From ZC4RG42 sp036676355 (lineage in GTDB: Bacteria; Pseudomonadota; Gammaproteobacteria; Burkholderiales; SG8-39), in assembly GCA_036676355.1 (NCBI GenBank), contig JAKFDA010000043.1, forward strand, positions 1 through 64,000: a DNA stretch of 64,000 bases, in the 5' to 3' direction. The position numbers were made by a program, and so were the translations under genes. The number at the start of each line of letters is the position of its first letter. Positions within the stretch are counted from its first letter, which is position 1. The notes beneath the pieces are model-generated. The model did no database searches and had not been told where the DNA came from. It saw nothing but the letters and a program-made list of their open reading frames with translations. This document shows positions 24,907-33,894 of the stretch, one piece after another.

Positions 24907-24944
24907 ACATCCCCTAATCCAGCCGCGGGTGCGCGGCCTATTCC

Positions 24945-26042
24945 ATGTCCTTCGCGCCCGAACCTACATTCCAGCACGACAGTCTGCCGAAAATAGGCAT
25001 CGTGCTCGTCAATCTCGGCACACCCGACGCGCCGACCACCGGCGCCGTCCGGCGTTATCTGCGCGAATTCCTGTCCGATCCGCGCGTGATCGAAATTCCG
25101 CCGCTGCTGTGGAAGCCGCTGTTGCATGGGGTCATTCTGCGTACGCGACCGCGCGCATCGGCGGCGAAGTACGCCATGATCTGGCGCGACGACGGCTCGC
25201 CGCTACGCGTATACACCGAACGCCAGGCGCAACTGCTGCAGGGCCTGCTCGGTGAACAATTGCATACGCCGATCGTCGTCCGCCACGCCATGCGCTATGG
25301 CACGCCGGCCATTGGCGAAGTGCTCGCCGCACTGCAGTCCGAACGCTGCGAGCGCGTGCTGGTGCTGCCGCTCTATCCGCAATACGCCGCCAGTACGACC
25401 GCCACGGCGCTGGACAAAGTATTCGAGTTTTATGCGCGTACGCGCAATGTGCCGGAGTTGCGAACGGTAAAGCACTTCCATGATCACCCGTCCTACATCC
25501 GCACCCTGGCCGATTCGATCCGCGCTTTCTGGCTGAAACAGGGGCGGCCCGACAAGCTGCTGATGAGCTTTCACGGACTGCCGCGCTTCAGCCTCGATCG
25601 GGGCGATCCTTACCACTGCGAATGCCATAAGACGGCGCGCCTGCTGGCGCAGGAACTGGGGCTCGAAGCGAATCAGTGGATGCTTACCTTCCAGTCGCGC
25701 TTCGGCCGTGCCGAATGGCTGCAGCCCTACACCGCGGCGACGCTCGAAGCGCTCGGCAAGCAGGGTGTCGGCCGCGTCGATGTCGTGTGTCCGGGATTCG
25801 TGGCCGATTGCCTGGAAACGCTGGAAGAGATCGGCATCGAGGGCAGGCAGACCTTTTTGCAGGCGGGTGGTCGCGAATTTCACACCATCGCCTGTCTGAA
25901 CGACCAGCCGGCGTGGATCGCGGCATTGGCGGACATCGTGCGCGAGCACCTGCATGGCTGGATCGACCGCGACCGCGCGACACTGGAAGCCGCGGCGCAG
26001 CAAGCCGCCCAACGCGCCAGGGCACTCGGCGCATCGCGCTGA
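24945..26042 (+). CDS. hemH: Ferrochelatase
   Basis: A 365-residue enzyme inserting Fe2+ into protoporphyrin IX, the last step of haem synthesis. The family motifs VNLGTPDAPT, LPLYPQYAASTTAT, the catalytic His in LMSFHGLPRFSLDRGDPYHCEC and the acidic PGFVADCLETLEEI are present. The Cys-rich HCECHKT segment resembles other betaproteobacterial enzymes. About 40 C-terminal residues are an Ala-rich helix. It is followed 17 bases later by a small membrane-protein gene. Confidence 0.95.
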   Translation: MSFAPEPTFQHDSLPKIGIVLVNLGTPDAPTTGAVRRYLREFLSDPRVIEIPPLLWKPLLHGVILRTRPRASAAKYAMIWRDDGSPLRVYTERQAQLLQGLLGEQLHTPIVVRHAMRYGTPAIGEVLAALQSERCERVLVLPLYPQYAASTTATALDKVFEFYARTRNVPELRTVKHFHDHPSYIRTLADSIRAFWLKQGRPDKLLMSFHGLPRFSLDRGDPYHCECHKTARLLAQELGLEANQWMLTFQSRFGRAEWLQPYTAATLEALGKQGVGRVDVVCPGFVADCLETLEEIGIEGRQTFLQAGGREFHTIACLNDQPAWIAALADIVREHLHGWIDRDRATLEAAAQQAAQRARALGASR

Positions 26043-26059
26043 AAGACAAGGAAAACGAC

Positions 26060-26404
26060 ATGGCAAAACTCCTGCTGATCTGGCTGATCAATGCCGGCGC
26101 CTTGCTGGCCCTGCCCTTCCTGTTCGACTCGATTCAGATCAGCAGCTTTTTCGCCGCGCTCATCGTCGCGCTGGTGCTCGGCCTGGTGAACGCCATCATC
26201 CGCCCGGTGCTGGTGTTGCTTACCCTGCCCGTCACCGTGTTGACACTGGGTCTGTTCATCCTCGTCATCAACGCGTTGCTGTTCTGGTTCGTTGCATCTT
26301 TCGTCGAAGGCTTCACGGTCAGCGGCTTCTGGTCCGCCTTCTTCGGCGCCATCGTCTATGCGCTTATCTCGTGGGCACTGAGCGCGCTGCTGTTACGGGA
26401 TTGA
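26060..26404 (+). CDS. Phage-holin-4/YvlD-type small membrane protein
   Basis: A 114-residue protein with four hydrophobic segments (about residues 5-25, 29-50, 55-80, 88-112) and the family-like VNAIIRPVLVLLTLPVTVLTLGLFILVINAL stretch in the middle. Despite the family name it is a common chromosomal protein of unknown role, not evidence of a prophage. The start has AAGGAAAACGAC before the ATG. It lies between hemH and the sigma-32 promoter of grpE. Confidence 0.8.
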   Translation: MAKLLLIWLINAGALLALPFLFDSIQISSFFAALIVALVLGLVNAIIRPVLVLLTLPVTVLTLGLFILVINALLFWFVASFVEGFTVSGFWSAFFGAIVYALISWALSALLLRD

Positions 26405-26433
26405 CCGAATCCGGGCGTCGGGAGACCCGGCCC

Positions 26434-26461
26434 CTTGAAATCCGGCGAAGCGCCCCCATTA
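26434..26461 (+). promoter_or_regulatory. Sigma-32 heat-shock promoter of grpE-dnaK-dnaJ
   Basis: CTTGAAA (26434-26440), 13 bases, CCCCATTA (26454-26461) agrees with the RpoH consensus CTTGAAA-N13-17-CCCCATnT. It lies 26 bases before the grpE start codon. No HrcA operator is near, so control here looks RpoH-only. Confidence 0.85.
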
Positions 26462-26486
26462 GCTTGGGATTCGAACGGAGAGTCCC

Positions 26487-27053
26487 ATGCAGCCCGAATA
26501 TCCCGAACTGAATCCACCCGGCCCCGATCAGGCCGCGCCCGAGGGTAACGAGACGCAGGCGCAACCCGAGGCGGAACGCATGCCCGGTCCCGCAGAGCTG
26601 TTGCGGCAGGCCGAACTGCAGGCCGCCGAGCACCATGACGCCTGGTTGCGCGCGAAGGCGGAAACAGAAAATGTGCGCCGACGCGCACAGGAAGACATCG
26701 CCAAGGCGCACAAATTCGGTATCGAAAAATTCGCCGCCGATCTGCTGGCAGTGAAAGACAGCCTGGAGGCAGCGCTCGCGGTCGAGAGCGCGACCGTCGA
26801 GAGCTACCGCAGCGGCATCGAAGTCACGCTGAAACAGCTTGAGCAGGTCTTCGAGCGACAGTCGCTGAAAACGGTCGATCCGGCCGGACAGAAATTCGAT
26901 CCCCACCAGCATCAGGCAATCAGCATGCTGCCGTCGGATCAGGAACCGAACACAGTGATCAACGTGCTGCAAAAGGGCTACGTGCTGCACGATCGCGTAA
27001 TCCGCCCGGCGCTGGTCACCGTCGCTCAGGGCAAGGACGGCAAGGACGCTTGA
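26487..27053 (+). CDS. grpE: Nucleotide exchange factor GrpE
   Basis: A 188-residue co-chaperone that releases ADP from DnaK. It has a long N-terminal helix (about residues 35-90, AELQAAEHHDAWLRAKAETENVRRRAQEDI) and a C-terminal beta domain with DPAGQKFDPHQHQAISM and NVLQKGYVLHDRVIRPALVTVAQG. The first gene after the sigma-32 promoter, 60 bases before dnaK. Confidence 0.97.
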   Translation: MQPEYPELNPPGPDQAAPEGNETQAQPEAERMPGPAELLRQAELQAAEHHDAWLRAKAETENVRRRAQEDIAKAHKFGIEKFAADLLAVKDSLEAALAVESATVESYRSGIEVTLKQLEQVFERQSLKTVDPAGQKFDPHQHQAISMLPSDQEPNTVINVLQKGYVLHDRVIRPALVTVAQGKDGKDA

Positions 27054-27113
27054 ACATCGCGGCCTCCAGCCCCACATTCGTACCAACCGAATACTGAACA
27101 CAGGACATCCACC

Positions 27114-29048
27114 ATGGGAAAAATTATCGGCATTGACCTGGGCACGACCAACTCGTGTGTTGCGATCATGGAGGGCGGCAAGCCCAAGGTCATCGAGAAC
27201 GCGGAAGGCACGCGGACCACGCCATCCGTCGTCGCGTACATGGAAGACGGCGAAGTGCTGGTCGGCGCGCCGGCCAAGCGTCAGGCCGTAACCAACCCGA
27301 AGAACACGCTCTACGCGATCAAGCGTCTGATCGGCCGCAAGTTCGACGAAAAGGAAGTCCAGAAGGACGTCGACCTGATGCCCTTCAACATCGTCAAGGC
27401 CGACAACGGCGACGCCTGGGTCGAAGTGCGGGGCAAGAAGATCGCGCCGCCGGAAATTTCCGCACAGACACTGCGGAAGATGAAGAAAACCGCGGAAGAT
27501 TATCTAGGCGAGGAAGTGACCGAAGCGGTCATTACCGTGCCGGCATATTTCAACGACTCGCAACGTCAGGCGACCAAGGACGCCGGCCGCATCGCGGGTC
27601 TCGATGTCAAACGGATCATCAACGAGCCAACCGCCGCGGCGCTCGCGTTCGGAATGGACAAGCAGGAAGGCGATCGCAAGATCGCTGTGTATGACCTTGG
27701 CGGCGGTACATTCGACATTTCCATCATCGAAATCGCGGTGGTCGACAAGGAGCACCAGTTCGAGGTGCTGTCCACCAACGGTGACACCTTCCTCGGCGGC
27801 GAGGACTTCGACCAGCGCGTGATCGACTATCTGTGCGACGAGTTCAAGCGCGAACAGGGCGTCGATCTGCGCAACGACGTGCTCGCGCTGCAGCGCCTGA
27901 AGGAAGCGGCCGAGAAGGCGAAAATCGAGTTGTCTTCCAGTCAGCAAACTGAGGTCAACCTGCCCTACATCACGGCGGATGCTAGCGGCCCCAAGCACCT
28001 CACCATGAAAATCACGCGGGCGAAGTTCGAAAGCCTGGTCGAGGATTTGATCGCACGCAGCATCGAACCCTGCCGCGTGGCGATCAAGGACGCCGGCGTG
28101 AAGCTGTCCGACATTTCCGACGTCATTCTCGTCGGCGGCCAGACGCGCATGCCGAAGGTGCAGGAGAAGGTGAAGGAGTTCTTCGGCAAGGAGCCGCGCA
28201 AGGACGTCAACCCGGACGAGGCGGTTGCCATCGGCGCGGCGATTCAGGGTGGCGTGCTGCAGGGCGAAGTCAAGGATGTGCTGCTGCTCGACGTGACGCC
28301 GCTGTCGCTCGGTATCGAAACGCTGGGCGGGGTGATGACCAAGCTCATCCAGAAAAACACCACCATCCCGACCAAGGCGCAGCAGGTGTTCTCCACCGCC
28401 GATGACAACCAGGGCGCGGTCACCATTCATGTGCTGCAGGGCGAGCGCGATATGGCTTCCGGCAACAAGAGCCTCGGCCAGTTCAATCTCGAAGGCATCC
28501 CGCCCGCACCGCGCGGCATGCCGCAAATCGAAGTGGCCTTCGACATCGACGCCAACGGCATCCTGCATGTGTCGGCGAAGGACAAGGCGACCGGCAAGGA
28601 AAACAAGATCACCATCAAGGCGAATTCCGGACTGTCGGAAGACGAAATCCAGCGTATGGTGAAAGACGCCGAAGCGCATGCCGCCGACGATAAGAAAACG
28701 CTTGAACTCGTTACCGCGCGCAACCAGGCCGATGCGCTGCTGCATTCGGTGAAGAAATCGCTCACCGAATACGGCGACAAGATCGACGCGGACGAAAAAT
28801 CGAAAATCGAAGCTGCGGTCAAGGATCTTGAAGACGCGCTGAAGAGCGACGACAAGGAAACGATCGACGCCAAGGCGGCGACACTGGCGCAGGTCTCGCA
28901 GAAGCTCGGCGAAAAAATGTACGCCGACGCCCAGGCGGCCGCAGGTCACACGGGCGGCGGTGCCGAGGCACATGCGGAGCAAGGCGGCAAGCAGACGGAC
29001 GACAACGTGGTGGACGCAGAATTCACCGAAGTGAAAGACAAGAAGTAA
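27114..29048 (+). CDS. dnaK: Chaperone protein DnaK (Hsp70)
   Basis: A 644-residue Hsp70 with ATPase domain (about 1-385: GIDLGTTNSCVAIMEGG, IINEPTAAALAFG, DLGGGTFDISI), linker DVLLLDVTPLSLGIET, substrate domain (about 393-505) and helical lid ending in a Gly/Ala/His-rich tail and an acidic terminus (DNVVDAEFTEVKDKK). It is expressed with grpE and dnaJ. The 96-base gap to dnaJ is filled with GAGAGC/GCTCTC-type repeats. Confidence 0.98.
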   Translation: MGKIIGIDLGTTNSCVAIMEGGKPKVIENAEGTRTTPSVVAYMEDGEVLVGAPAKRQAVTNPKNTLYAIKRLIGRKFDEKEVQKDVDLMPFNIVKADNGDAWVEVRGKKIAPPEISAQTLRKMKKTAEDYLGEEVTEAVITVPAYFNDSQRQATKDAGRIAGLDVKRIINEPTAAALAFGMDKQEGDRKIAVYDLGGGTFDISIIEIAVVDKEHQFEVLSTNGDTFLGGEDFDQRVIDYLCDEFKREQGVDLRNDVLALQRLKEAAEKAKIELSSSQQTEVNLPYITADASGPKHLTMKITRAKFESLVEDLIARSIEPCRVAIKDAGVKLSDISDVILVGGQTRMPKVQEKVKEFFGKEPRKDVNPDEAVAIGAAIQGGVLQGEVKDVLLLDVTPLSLGIETLGGVMTKLIQKNTTIPTKAQQVFSTADDNQGAVTIHVLQGERDMASGNKSLGQFNLEGIPPAPRGMPQIEVAFDIDANGILHVSAKDKATGKENKITIKANSGLSEDEIQRMVKDAEAHAADDKKTLELVTARNQADALLHSVKKSLTEYGDKIDADEKSKIEAAVKDLEDALKSDDKETIDAKAATLAQVSQKLGEKMYADAQAAAGHTGGGAEAHAEQGGKQTDDNVVDAEFTEVKDKK

Positions 29049-29074
29049 GGCGGGTCGAGTGCCGAAGTCGAGAT

Positions 29075-29100
29075 CGAGAGCTCGCGCAAGCGGGCTCTCG
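29075..29100 (+). repeat. GAGAGC hairpin between dnaK and dnaJ
   Basis: An 11-bp stem (29075-29085 with 29090-29100, one T-G wobble) closed by a GCAA tetraloop, followed by two more CTCTCGACT copies up to 29138. No T run follows. The sequence style matches the repeat between gor and recN; a role in mRNA stability between dnaK and dnaJ is possible. Confidence 0.55.
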
Positions 29101-29144
29101 ACTTATTCGCTCTCGACTCTCCACTCACCACTCTCGACTAGAAC

Positions 29145-30263
29145 ATGGCTAAACGCGACTATTACGAAGTACTGGGCGTCAATCGCGACGCGAGCGAGGA
29201 CGAACTCAAGAAGGCCTATCGCAAGCTGGCGATGAAGCATCATCCGGACCGCAATCCGGACAACCCGAAGGCCGAAGAGCATTTCAAGGAGGCCAAAGAG
29301 GCCTACGAAATCCTCTGCGACTCGAACAAGCGCGCCGCTTACGATCGCTATGGCCATGCCGGCATAGACGCCAGCGCGGGGGTCGGCGCGGGCGCGGGCT
29401 ATTCCAATTTCGCCGAAGCTTTCGGCGATATTTTCGGCGACATCTTCAGCGGCCAGCGTGGCGGTCGCTCTTCGGTCTATCGCGGCGCGGATCTGCGCTA
29501 CAACCTGGAAATAACGCTCGAGCAGGCGGCGCACGGCACCGAAACCAAGATTCGCATTCCGACCAGCGAGGAATGCGACACGTGCAAAGGCAGCGGCGCG
29601 AAGCCGGGCACCAAACCGCAGACCTGCCCGACCTGCGACGGTCACGGCCAGGTGCGCATGCAGCAGGGTTTCTTCTCCATCCAGCAAACCTGCCCGCGCT
29701 GCCACGGCACCGGCAAGATCATTCCGGAAGTGTGTTCCAGCTGTCAGGGCGCAGGCCGAGTCAAGACGCACAAGACTTTATCGGTCAAGATTCCCGCCGG
29801 CGTGGATGAGGGCGATCGCATCCGCCTCGCCAACGAAGGCGAAGCCGGCATGAACGGTGGCCCTTCAGGCGACCTGTACGTGCAGATCCAACTCAAGCAG
29901 CACAGCGTTTTCCAGCGTGATCATGATGACCTGCACTGCGAAATGCCCATCAGCTTCGTCGCCGCCGCTCTGGGCGGTGAAATCGAAATCCCGACCCTCG
30001 ACGGCAGCGCGAAGATCAAGGTTCCTGCCGAAACCCAAAGCGGCAAAACGTTCCGGCTGCGCGGCAAGGGCATCAAGGGCGTGCGTTCCAACAGCCATGG
30101 CGACCTCTATTGCCATGTCGTGATCGAAACGCCGATCAACTTGAACGAGCGGCAAAAAGCGCTGTTGCGCGAATTCGAGACGATCACACAGGACAACAGC
30201 GAACGCCACAATCCGCGCGCCAAATCGTGGATGAACCGCGTGCGCGAATTCTTCAGCGCCTGA
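29145..30263 (+). CDS. dnaJ: Chaperone protein DnaJ (Hsp40)
   Basis: A 372-residue type I Hsp40. J domain (residues 1-70, with HPD in MKHHPDRNPD), Gly-rich linker (about 75-125), four CxxCxGxG zinc repeats (CDTCKGSG, CPTCDGHG, CPRCHGTG, CSSCQGAG; about 140-210) and C-terminal peptide-binding domains. It stimulates DnaK ATPase. Last gene of the heat-shock operon. Confidence 0.98.
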   Translation: MAKRDYYEVLGVNRDASEDELKKAYRKLAMKHHPDRNPDNPKAEEHFKEAKEAYEILCDSNKRAAYDRYGHAGIDASAGVGAGAGYSNFAEAFGDIFGDIFSGQRGGRSSVYRGADLRYNLEITLEQAAHGTETKIRIPTSEECDTCKGSGAKPGTKPQTCPTCDGHGQVRMQQGFFSIQQTCPRCHGTGKIIPEVCSSCQGAGRVKTHKTLSVKIPAGVDEGDRIRLANEGEAGMNGGPSGDLYVQIQLKQHSVFQRDHDDLHCEMPISFVAAALGGEIEIPTLDGSAKIKVPAETQSGKTFRLRGKGIKGVRSNSHGDLYCHVVIETPINLNERQKALLREFETITQDNSERHNPRAKSWMNRVREFFSA

Positions 30264-30601
30264 TCTTTATAGGCTGCCCAACCGCAACCTCTCACGGCAG
30301 TCCACCCTCGCAAGCAATGCAGCGCCCCTCCCACCGCCCAGGGAGGCCGGCCGCCGGGTTCGCGCCCCTGTCCGGGGACCGAATCGATTCCTAATTCGAC
30401 CCATGAGGCGCCAGCGCCAACTTTGCCCTTGGTTCGAAGGCAGCCGCGCCCGCATCATTTACGGCGACTGTGTACAAGTACCGCAGTCCGCCGTTGGTTC
30501 GAGGCCGAAGCGGGAATTCACCCGCGTCGCTCAACCTGCCGGGCGGAGGATCGCGCAAGACCAAAAAAGCCGTACGCACCATCCGGGAGAGGAGAGTAAG
30601 C
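30264..30601. other. Gap between dnaJ and the ABC binding-protein gene
   Basis: These 338 bases contain no convincing gene. I see short GC-rich inverted segments but no clear intrinsic terminator after dnaJ. The right end carries GGAGAGGAGAG, the ribosome site of the next gene. An in-frame upstream extension of that gene from 30470 lacks protein-like composition and is not called. Confidence 0.5.
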
Positions 30602-31726
30602 ATGCTTCGCAAATCAATCGCACACCTGACCACGGTGATCGGCCTCACGCTCTGCGGCGTCGCGGCGGTCCACGCGGAGCCCCTCGTGATCGGGCAATCG
30701 GCGCCGCTGTCCGGCTCCAACAAGGAACTGGGCGAAGATATCCGCGACGGCGCACTGGCCTATATCAACAAGGTCAACGCAGCAGGCGGTATCAACGGAC
30801 GCAAGATCGAACTGCTGTCGCTTGACGACGGCAACAAGACCGATCGCTCCGAGAAGAACACCATCGAATTGCTGGAAAAGCACAATGTCGTCGCACTCTT
30901 CGGCTACGGCAGCACCACGCTGAGCAAGCCGGCAATGCCGCACGTGGATCGCGCCAAGGTGCCGTTCTTCGCACCGTTTACCGGCGCGGATTACATGCGC
31001 AAATTCCGTCCGCTGGTATTCAACCACCGAGCCGGTTACGGCGACGAACTGGAAAAGGTCATCGAGCACTACGCGACCTTCGGCCTCAAGCGTTTCGCCG
31101 TGCTGCATCACGACGACACGGTCGGTTCGGAAAACCTTGCCGCCGTTGAGCGCGCGCTGCAAGCACGTGGCTTGAAAGCAGTCGCGATCGCATCGATCAA
31201 ACGAACGCAGAAGGAAATTCAGGCGGAAGTCGCGACGGTTGTGAAGAGCAATCCGGAAGTGGTCATCTGCACGACACTGTATCGGACCACCGCCGATTTC
31301 GTGAAGCAGGCGCGTGCGCTACATCTCAACTCGCAATTCGTCAGCTTGTCCTTCGCCGGCTCGACCGCGCTGGCCGGCGCACTCGGTCAGGCGGGCCTTG
31401 GCGTAGTGATGTCACAAGTAGTGCCCACGCCAACCAAGGCTTCGGTGCCGATCGTGCGTGAGTATCAGCAGGCGATCAAGGGCCTGGCGCCCGGCAAGGT
31501 TCACTCCTTCACCGGCCTGGAAAGCTACATCGCTGCCAAGGTGTTGGTCGAAGGAATCCGCCGCGCGGGACCCAACGTATCACGTGCGAGTTTGATCAAG
31601 GGGCTCGAATCCATCGAATCGTATGATCTGGGCGGCTATATCGTCGGCTTCTCACCCAAGGATCACAACGGCAGCAAGTACGTCGGTCTGACCATTCTCG
31701 GCCGGGATCTGGCGTTCAAGGACTAA
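30602..31726 (+). CDS. ABC transporter substrate-binding protein, branched-chain amino acid type
   Basis: A 374-residue periplasmic protein of the Leu/Ile/Val-binding (type I periplasmic-binding) family. A Sec signal peptide covers residues 1-25 (MLRKSIAHLTT...AVHA) with cleavage before EPLVIGQSAPLSG, the usual mature start. Other family segments are DGALAYINKVNAAGGINGRKIELLSLDDG and the C-terminal SKYVGLTILGR. The start at 30602 has a strong GGAGAGGAG site; an upstream in-frame TTG/ATG would bury the signal peptide. No permease or ATPase genes are adjacent, so it is an orphan receptor; the ligand may be an amino acid, amide or aromatic acid. A strong terminator follows. Confidence 0.88.
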   Translation: MLRKSIAHLTTVIGLTLCGVAAVHAEPLVIGQSAPLSGSNKELGEDIRDGALAYINKVNAAGGINGRKIELLSLDDGNKTDRSEKNTIELLEKHNVVALFGYGSTTLSKPAMPHVDRAKVPFFAPFTGADYMRKFRPLVFNHRAGYGDELEKVIEHYATFGLKRFAVLHHDDTVGSENLAAVERALQARGLKAVAIASIKRTQKEIQAEVATVVKSNPEVVICTTLYRTTADFVKQARALHLNSQFVSLSFAGSTALAGALGQAGLGVVMSQVVPTPTKASVPIVREYQQAIKGLAPGKVHSFTGLESYIAAKVLVEGIRRAGPNVSRASLIKGLESIESYDLGGYIVGFSPKDHNGSKYVGLTILGRDLAFKD

Positions 31727-31775
31727 TAAGAACTAGAAGAAAAAAGAATAACAACACACGCGCAAGCGCACTCGA

Positions 31776-31800
31776 AAACGGGCGGCCAAGCCGCCCGTTT
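31776..31800. terminator. Bidirectional terminator between ABC binding protein and cysS
   Basis: A perfect 10-bp stem (31776-31785 with 31791-31800), loop CCAAG, has T runs on the plus strand and four A ahead of it, so it works for both convergent genes. Confidence 0.88.
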
Positions 31801-31815
31801 TTTATGGATGCCTTC

Positions 31816-33186
31816 CTAGGCTCGCCGCCACGCGGTACCGGCAGGCGAGTCCTCCAGCACGATGCCTGCGTCGGCAAGTGCCTTGCGGATTTCATCGGCC
31901 GCGGCGAAATCCCTGGCGCGCTTGGCAGTCGCACGCGCCTCGATCATCGCTTCGATACGTGCCTCGGTCCATCCCGCCGGAAGATCGCCGCGCACAAACT
32001 GCTCCGGATCGCGCTCCAGCAAACCCAGCACCGCACCGAGTGACTTGAGCTGCGCCGCTGCCTGAGAGGAGGCGTTCTTGTTCACTTCATTGGCGAGCTC
32101 GAACAGCACCGCAACCGCTTCGGCGGTATTGAAGTCGTCGTTCATCGCCGCTTGAAACGCCGCCGCGCGCGGCGTGCTCCAATCGATCGGCGCATCGAGC
32201 GCGGCAGGCGCGATTTTGAGCGCGGTATAGAGTCGCATCAGCCCGCTGCGCGCTTCGCTCAGATGGTGGTCCGAATAGTTGAGCGGGCTGCGATAGTGCG
32301 CGCGCAAAATGAAAAAACGCACCACTTCGGCATCGTACTGTTTCAACACATCACGAATGGTGTGGAAGTTGCCGAGCGACTTCGACATCTTCTCGTCGTC
32401 CACCCGGACGAAGCCGTTGTGCATCCAGTAATTGACGAACGTGCAGTCGTGCGCCGCCTCCGATTGCGCGATCTCGTTTTCGTGATGTGGAAATTGCAGA
32501 TCCTCGCCGCCGCCGTGGATATCGAAGCGCTCTCCCAGCAGTTCGCCGCTCATGGCCGAGCATTCGATATGCCAACCGGGGCGGCCATCTCCGAACGGCG
32601 ACGGCCAGGCCGGCTCTCCCACCCTGGCGTGCTTCCACAGCACGAAATCGAGCGGATCGTGTTTGCCGCGGTCGATCTCCACGCGTTCGCCGGCGCGCAA
32701 CTCATCCAGCGATTTGCCCGACAATTTGCCGTAACCGGCAAATTTGCGCACTGCGTAATTCACATCGCCGCTTTGCGCGCGGTAGGCATAGCCCTTGTCT
32801 TCCAGCGTGCCGATCATATCCAGCATGGCGCCGATGTGTTCTGTAGCGCGCGGCTCATGGTCCGGCTTCTGCACGCCCAGGCGCGCGGCATCTTCGTTCA
32901 TGGCTTCGATGAATCGATCGGTCAACGCGCCGATCGATTCGCCGTTCTCCGTCGCGCGCCGGATGATCTTGTCGTCGATATCGGTGATGTTGCGCACATA
33001 GGTAACGTCGAAACCGCTGGCGCGCAGCCAGCGCTGCACGACGTCGAATACGACCATCACGCGCGCGTGACCGAGATGACAATAGTCGTACACGGTCATG
33101 CCGCAGACATACATGCGTACGCGCCCCGGTTCAATGGGCACGAACTCTTGTTTGCTGCGACTCAGCGTGTTGTAGATCTTCAGCAT
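31816..33186 (-). CDS. cysS: Cysteine-tRNA ligase
   Basis: A 456-residue class I synthetase charging tRNA-Cys. The HIGH motif is HLGH (YDYCHLGHARVMVVFD) and KMSKS is exact (DDEKMSKSLGNF). Zinc ligands include Cys28 (VCGMTVYD) and the WHIECSAM and GGGEDLQFPHHENE segments. The C-terminal DALR-like helical domain is present. It is convergent with the ABC gene and divergent from the TPR gene. Confidence 0.97.
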   Translation of the reverse strand: MLKIYNTLSRSKQEFVPIEPGRVRMYVCGMTVYDYCHLGHARVMVVFDVVQRWLRASGFDVTYVRNITDIDDKIIRRATENGESIGALTDRFIEAMNEDAARLGVQKPDHEPRATEHIGAMLDMIGTLEDKGYAYRAQSGDVNYAVRKFAGYGKLSGKSLDELRAGERVEIDRGKHDPLDFVLWKHARVGEPAWPSPFGDGRPGWHIECSAMSGELLGERFDIHGGGEDLQFPHHENEIAQSEAAHDCTFVNYWMHNGFVRVDDEKMSKSLGNFHTIRDVLKQYDAEVVRFFILRAHYRSPLNYSDHHLSEARSGLMRLYTALKIAPAALDAPIDWSTPRAAAFQAAMNDDFNTAEAVAVLFELANEVNKNASSQAAAQLKSLGAVLGLLERDPEQFVRGDLPAGWTEARIEAMIEARATAKRARDFAAADEIRKALADAGIVLEDSPAGTAWRRA

Positions 33187-33355
33187 GGGGCGGAAAACGT
33201 TGCGGTGGTGTGCAGACTGTTAGAATCGCGCGCATGCCTCAGCCGGCGACGCTCGAAAAACAGGCGCCGCAGTATAGCCGAGTATGGGAGGCCGCTTGAA
33301 GCTTGCCGGTCGGGGCGCCTCGCGCCCCGTTCCGGATTTGACTGGATTTCTTCCG

Positions 33356-33883
33356 ATGCGCTTTTCGCTCATTGCCGCCGCCGTGTTCTCTCTCCTGTGC
33401 GCTGCCACGCTGCATGCCGCGCCGCTCGACGATGCGCGCGCGCTGTTGCGTGCAGGCCAACCCGAACAGGCATTGAAGCAACTCGATGCTCATACCGCGG
33501 CCCATCCCGACGACACGCAAGCGCGCTTTCTCAAAGGCGTGATCCTGACCGAACAGGGCAACCCCGATGCGGCCATCCAGGTATTTCTTGCACTGACACG
33601 CGAATATCCAGAATTGCCGGAACCGTACAACAATCTGGCGGTGCTCTACGCCGGTCGCGGCGATTACCGTGCCGCGCGTGATGCGCTCGATATGGCCGTA
33701 CGAGTCAAACCGGATTACGCGACGGCGTATGAAAATCTGGGCGACATCCACGTCCTGCTGGCAAGCCAGGCTTATGAGAAAGCGTTGAGCCTCGACGGCG
33801 CCAATCGCAGTGCGCGCGGCAAGCTAAGCCTCGCGCGCGATCTTGCCGCCTACACCCCTCCGGCGCCTAAAACCGCACCCTGA
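33356..33883 (+). CDS. Periplasmic tetratricopeptide-repeat protein
   Basis: A 175-residue protein with a Sec signal peptide (MRFSLIAAAVFSLLCAATLHA) and about three TPR units (residues 25-150: ALLRAGQPEQALKQLDAHTAAHPDD, FLKGVILTEQGNPDAAIQVFLALTREYPE, AVLYAGRGDYRAARDALDMAVRVKPD). The Cys in the signal is not a lipobox. The start at 33356 gives a clean signal peptide; a longer in-frame form does not. TPR proteins of this type assist envelope assembly. It is 11 bases ahead of the periplasmic cyclophilin gene, so a shared folding role is plausible. Confidence 0.78.
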   Translation: MRFSLIAAAVFSLLCAATLHAAPLDDARALLRAGQPEQALKQLDAHTAAHPDDTQARFLKGVILTEQGNPDAAIQVFLALTREYPELPEPYNNLAVLYAGRGDYRAARDALDMAVRVKPDYATAYENLGDIHVLLASQAYEKALSLDGANRSARGKLSLARDLAAYTPPAPKTAP

Positions 33884-33894
33884 CTGGAGTCCCA

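Noticed and set aside
26060..26404. Holin gene as sign of a prophage
   Set aside because: The family is a common chromosomal four-helix membrane protein and no other phage gene is nearby.
26405..27113. CIRCE/HrcA operator upstream of grpE or dnaK
   Set aside because: Searched by eye for TTAGCACTC and GAGTGCTAA in these gaps and found neither.
27504..28982. 492-codon open frame opposite dnaK
   Set aside because: Antisense shadow of a highly conserved gene, with His/Arg/Leu-rich composition typical of such frames.
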